The translations under genes and the position numbers were made by a program. The notes beneath the pieces were generated by a model. It saw nothing but the letters and a program-made list of their open reading frames with translations, was not told the origin of the DNA and searched no databases. A stretch of DNA of 33,057 nucleotides from an uncultured Microcaldota archaeon. GTDB taxonomy: Archaea > Micrarchaeota > Micrarchaeia > Burarchaeales > Fermentimicrarchaeaceae. Position 1 is the first letter of the stretch; the number at the start of each line of letters is the position of its first letter. Positions 31,109 to 33,057 of this stretch are shown piece by piece. The stretch lies in contig CAIXRF010000090.1 of NCBI GenBank assembly GCA_903921825.1, positions 1 through 33,057 on the forward strand. Reading direction: 5' to 3'.

Positions 31109-33057
31109 TCACTTTCCGTCCTTTCCTTTCTTGCCAAGTAGCCCCTCCTCCGCAGCGATGATGCGCTCTTCCGCCTCCTTCTCAATCTTCTTTGCCCTTC
31201 TGCGCACGTAGCGCACGATTGCAAGCGCACCCGCGCCCAGCCCGGTGATGCCGAGCAGGATGATAACCAGCGCAGCAGCCACAACGGCGAGCCCGCCAAG
31301 CGCCCAGGGCCTTCTGGACCTTTCGCGGTTATATTCCGCCACCGCCGCGTTGCTCGCCTCGATGGCTTTCGACTTCGCGTCCTGCGGGTCGGTGCGCAGC
31401 TCGGACTGCGCCTGCGCGAGATTCGCCTTCGCCTCTGCGAGGTTCGCGCCGACCAGCGGCAGCGGTAGGGACTCCGCCTCTGCGCGGCGAATGTCGGCCT
31501 GCGCCTGCTGGATTGCGAGCGTCGCGTTGTCCACGCTTCCCCTGAATTCCATCAGCCCCGCCTCGTCCGAATCCAGGAGCGTGGCTGCCAGCGAGAGCGA
31601 GGCGTTCGCATCGGCAAGCCTGTCCAGCGTGAGGTTGTCCTCCGCCTGCCTGAGCAGGCCGTCTGGCCTGGAGGAGTCGAAGGCCTGCGAGTAGTTCGCG
31701 GCAAGCGCCGAGAGCTCCTCTATCCTCGCGCGCTGGTGCGCCAGCTCGGAGCGGAGTGCATCCCTCCTCTGCTGCACCCCGACCTGGTATTCCGAGATGC
31801 GGGATTCGAGGGCGGTGAGGTTCGTGCGGATTCTTGCGAGCTTCTCAAGGGCCGCGGTGTAGTTCGAGTCCAGTATGAGCGTGTTCGCGTAGGAGAGCTC
31901 CATCTCCAGCGGCGTCGCGTCAAGCGGGAGGTCGTAAAGGGTTATGTTGGACTTGGCGAGCGTGAACTCGTCGCGCAGGCTAGTGTATGCGGGTATGACC
32001 GCGATGTTTATCTGCTGCCTCACCGCCCCCAGCGCGTCCGTCGCGTTGCCCTTCGCCTTGCGCGCCTCGTCGGCAGCATCGGAATACCTTGCCGAGGCGC
32101 ACATCGCCTTCGCGTTTTCGTACGAAAGGAGCGCCAGGTCCAGCGAGCCCACCGGCTGGATGGTGACGTTGAGCTCATGCGCCGTCTCGTTGAGCGCGGC
32201 TACCTCATCCAGCGTGCTGTTCAGCGAGGACATCTGCGCCACAGCGTCCCCGGTCAGGGAGACGAAAGCGTCAGCCATGCTTGCGGAGGATGCCGCGGCC
32301 TCCTTGGCGTCGCCCACGAACTGCGAGGCGGTGTCCGATTCCGTTGAAGCATCCGAATATTTCTCCTGCGAGAAGAACGTTTCCGCGCTGGCGAGCGATG
32401 AGTTCGCAAGCGCAAGCCGCGCCGTCGCGAAGTCCAGCCTCGCGCTGGCGTTCTCAGCAGTCGTGCACCCGCTGCGCACGATGGCGCCTATCTTATCCTG
32501 CGCCGCAGCGAACAGGGGCAGCGTGGCGTTGTAGTCCGCGCGCACCGAGTCTATCTTGTTGCGTGTATATTCCTTCTCAAGCGCCACATCCACACTTTGG
32601 AACACGAGGACTCGGTCATTGTCATCATCCGAAACGAACAGCCTGCCCGAGGAGTCGACCGCGACGCTGCGCGGGCTGCCGAAGCCCGAGTCCGCCGGCC
32701 CGCTCGCGTTCCCTGCGAGCGAGGTGATGAAGGAGAAGTTTTTGGCAAACACCTGGACGCGGTTGTTGCCCGTGTCCGCCACGTATATCCTCCCCAAGCC
32801 ATCCGACACGGCCGCGCCCGGCTGCGAGAACCCTTCGTTCCCCTCCCCCCAGCCGAGCCTGGCGATGAAGGTGTAATTCAGGTCGTATATCTGGACGCGG
32901 TTGTTGCCCGTGTCCGCCACGAGTATCCAGCCATTGCGCTCGTCGACGAACACGCCACCGGGCCTGTCGAACACGTAATCCCCGAACTGCTCGGAGCTGT
33001 ATATGGAGTTTTCATAGACTCCCCCGGTCGTGAAAAGCTCGATGCGGTCGTTGAACG
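31109..33057 (-). CDS. NHL-repeat, coiled-coil membrane-anchored protein (5' partial)
   Basis: The frame is open to the window edge, so the start is missing; 649 residues are visible. The N-terminal ~150 residues are NHL beta-propeller blades (repeated VADTGNNRVQ(I/V), then VSDDDNDRVLVF), with a partial blade at the very edge (NDRIELFTTGG). A long helical region of about 400 residues, rich in Ala/Glu and sequons, follows, then a single membrane helix near the C-terminus (WALGGLAVVAAALVIILLGITGLGAGAL) and a basic/acidic cytoplasmic tail ending KKGKDGK. The propeller would therefore sit outside the cell on a stalk, probably binding protein or polysaccharide. The neighbouring two-helix membrane protein is downstream in the same operon. 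Confidence 0.8.
   Translation of the reverse strand, partial: FNDRIELFTTGGVYENSIYSSEQFGDYVFDRPGGVFVDERNGWILVADTGNNRVQIYDLNYTFIARLGWGEGNEGFSQPGAAVSDGLGRIYVADTGNNRVQVFAKNFSFITSLAGNASGPADSGFGSPRSVAVDSSGRLFVSDDDNDRVLVFQSVDVALEKEYTRNKIDSVRADYNATLPLFAAAQDKIGAIVRSGCTTAENASARLDFATARLALANSSLASAETFFSQEKYSDASTESDTASQFVGDAKEAAASSASMADAFVSLTGDAVAQMSSLNSTLDEVAALNETAHELNVTIQPVGSLDLALLSYENAKAMCASARYSDAADEARKAKGNATDALGAVRQQINIAVIPAYTSLRDEFTLAKSNITLYDLPLDATPLEMELSYANTLILDSNYTAALEKLARIRTNLTALESRISEYQVGVQQRRDALRSELAHQRARIEELSALAANYSQAFDSSRPDGLLRQAEDNLTLDRLADANASLSLAATLLDSDEAGLMEFRGSVDNATLAIQQAQADIRRAEAESLPLPLVGANLAEAKANLAQAQSELRTDPQDAKSKAIEASNAAVAEYNRERSRRPWALGGLAVVAAALVIILLGITGLGAGALAIVRYVRRRAKKIEKEAEERIIAAEEGLLGKKGKDGK

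Noticed and set aside
31077-31299. Upstream extension of the two-helix membrane protein into the NHL gene
   Set aside because: The extra residues are Arg/Ser-rich antiframe sequence overlapping the end of the neighbouring gene; the ATG at 31068 or GTG at 31077 is more plausible.
1-33057. CRISPR arrays, insertion sequences and integrase or transposase genes
   Set aside because: No regularly spaced direct repeats with unique spacers were seen, and no protein resembles a transposase, integrase or Cas protein; the only short spaced repeats are the three copies at 11630-13023.

Overview
The window is a gene-dense, GC-rich stretch of archaeal chromosome. The archaeal markers are a 20S proteasome beta subunit with an N-terminal threonine, the KH/beta-CASP termination nuclease FttA (aCPSF1), a cupin-type phosphoglucose isomerase, an archaeal-type aldolase and phosphoglycerate mutase, RtcB with archease, TATA boxes about 25 nt upstream of many starts (many leaderless), and GGTGA-type Shine-Dalgarno sites. 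Small compact genes and large (PT)n surface proteins with beta-helix modules would suit a DPANN-type lineage, but that is inference. I see no rRNA, CRISPR array, transposase or integrase. No gene-free stretch exceeds 300 bases.

Layout. 1-4134: two large Thr/Asn-rich surface proteins (the first cut by the window edge) built from right-handed beta-helix modules joined by PT linkers. 4308-8939: membrane protein, a ketol-acid reductoisomerase homologue that has lost two metal ligands, a membrane-anchored protein, an FKBP isomerase and an unknown protein. 9048-11654: proteasome beta and fttA. 11630-13023: three copies of a short direct repeat, the first being the 3' end of fttA, delimit a low-GC TPR gene and a RelB/RelE-type toxin-antitoxin pair. 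This looks like an array of cassettes inserted at the end of fttA. 13057-17648: coiled-coil membrane protein, an overlapping operon (Lrp-like regulator, HypC-like protein, EamA transporter), a small unknown gene and a VIT1/CCC1-like transporter. 17672-20241 (minus): aldolase and class I fructose-1,6-bisphosphatase as an operon, plus an unknown helical protein. 20376-24664: rtcB, a cysteine-rich repeat lipoprotein with a hairpin terminator, phosphoglycerate mutase and archease. 24661-33057: lipoprotein, tRNA-Gln(CUG) abutting the phosphoglucose isomerase start, coiled-coil membrane protein, a SERCA-like Ca2+ ATPase, and two exported or membrane coiled-coil proteins, the last cut by the window edge.

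Together, aldolase, FBPase, phosphoglucose isomerase and phosphoglycerate mutase cover much of gluconeogenesis/glycolysis. RtcB and archease supply RNA ligation (tRNA splicing/repair). FttA and the proteasome provide transcription termination and protein turnover. The most unusual features are the repeat-bounded cassettes behind fttA, the altered reductoisomerase active site, the tRNA whose 3' end touches a start codon, palindromic TATA boxes placed for divergent transcription, and the HypC-like domain with an internal instead of N-terminal cysteine.
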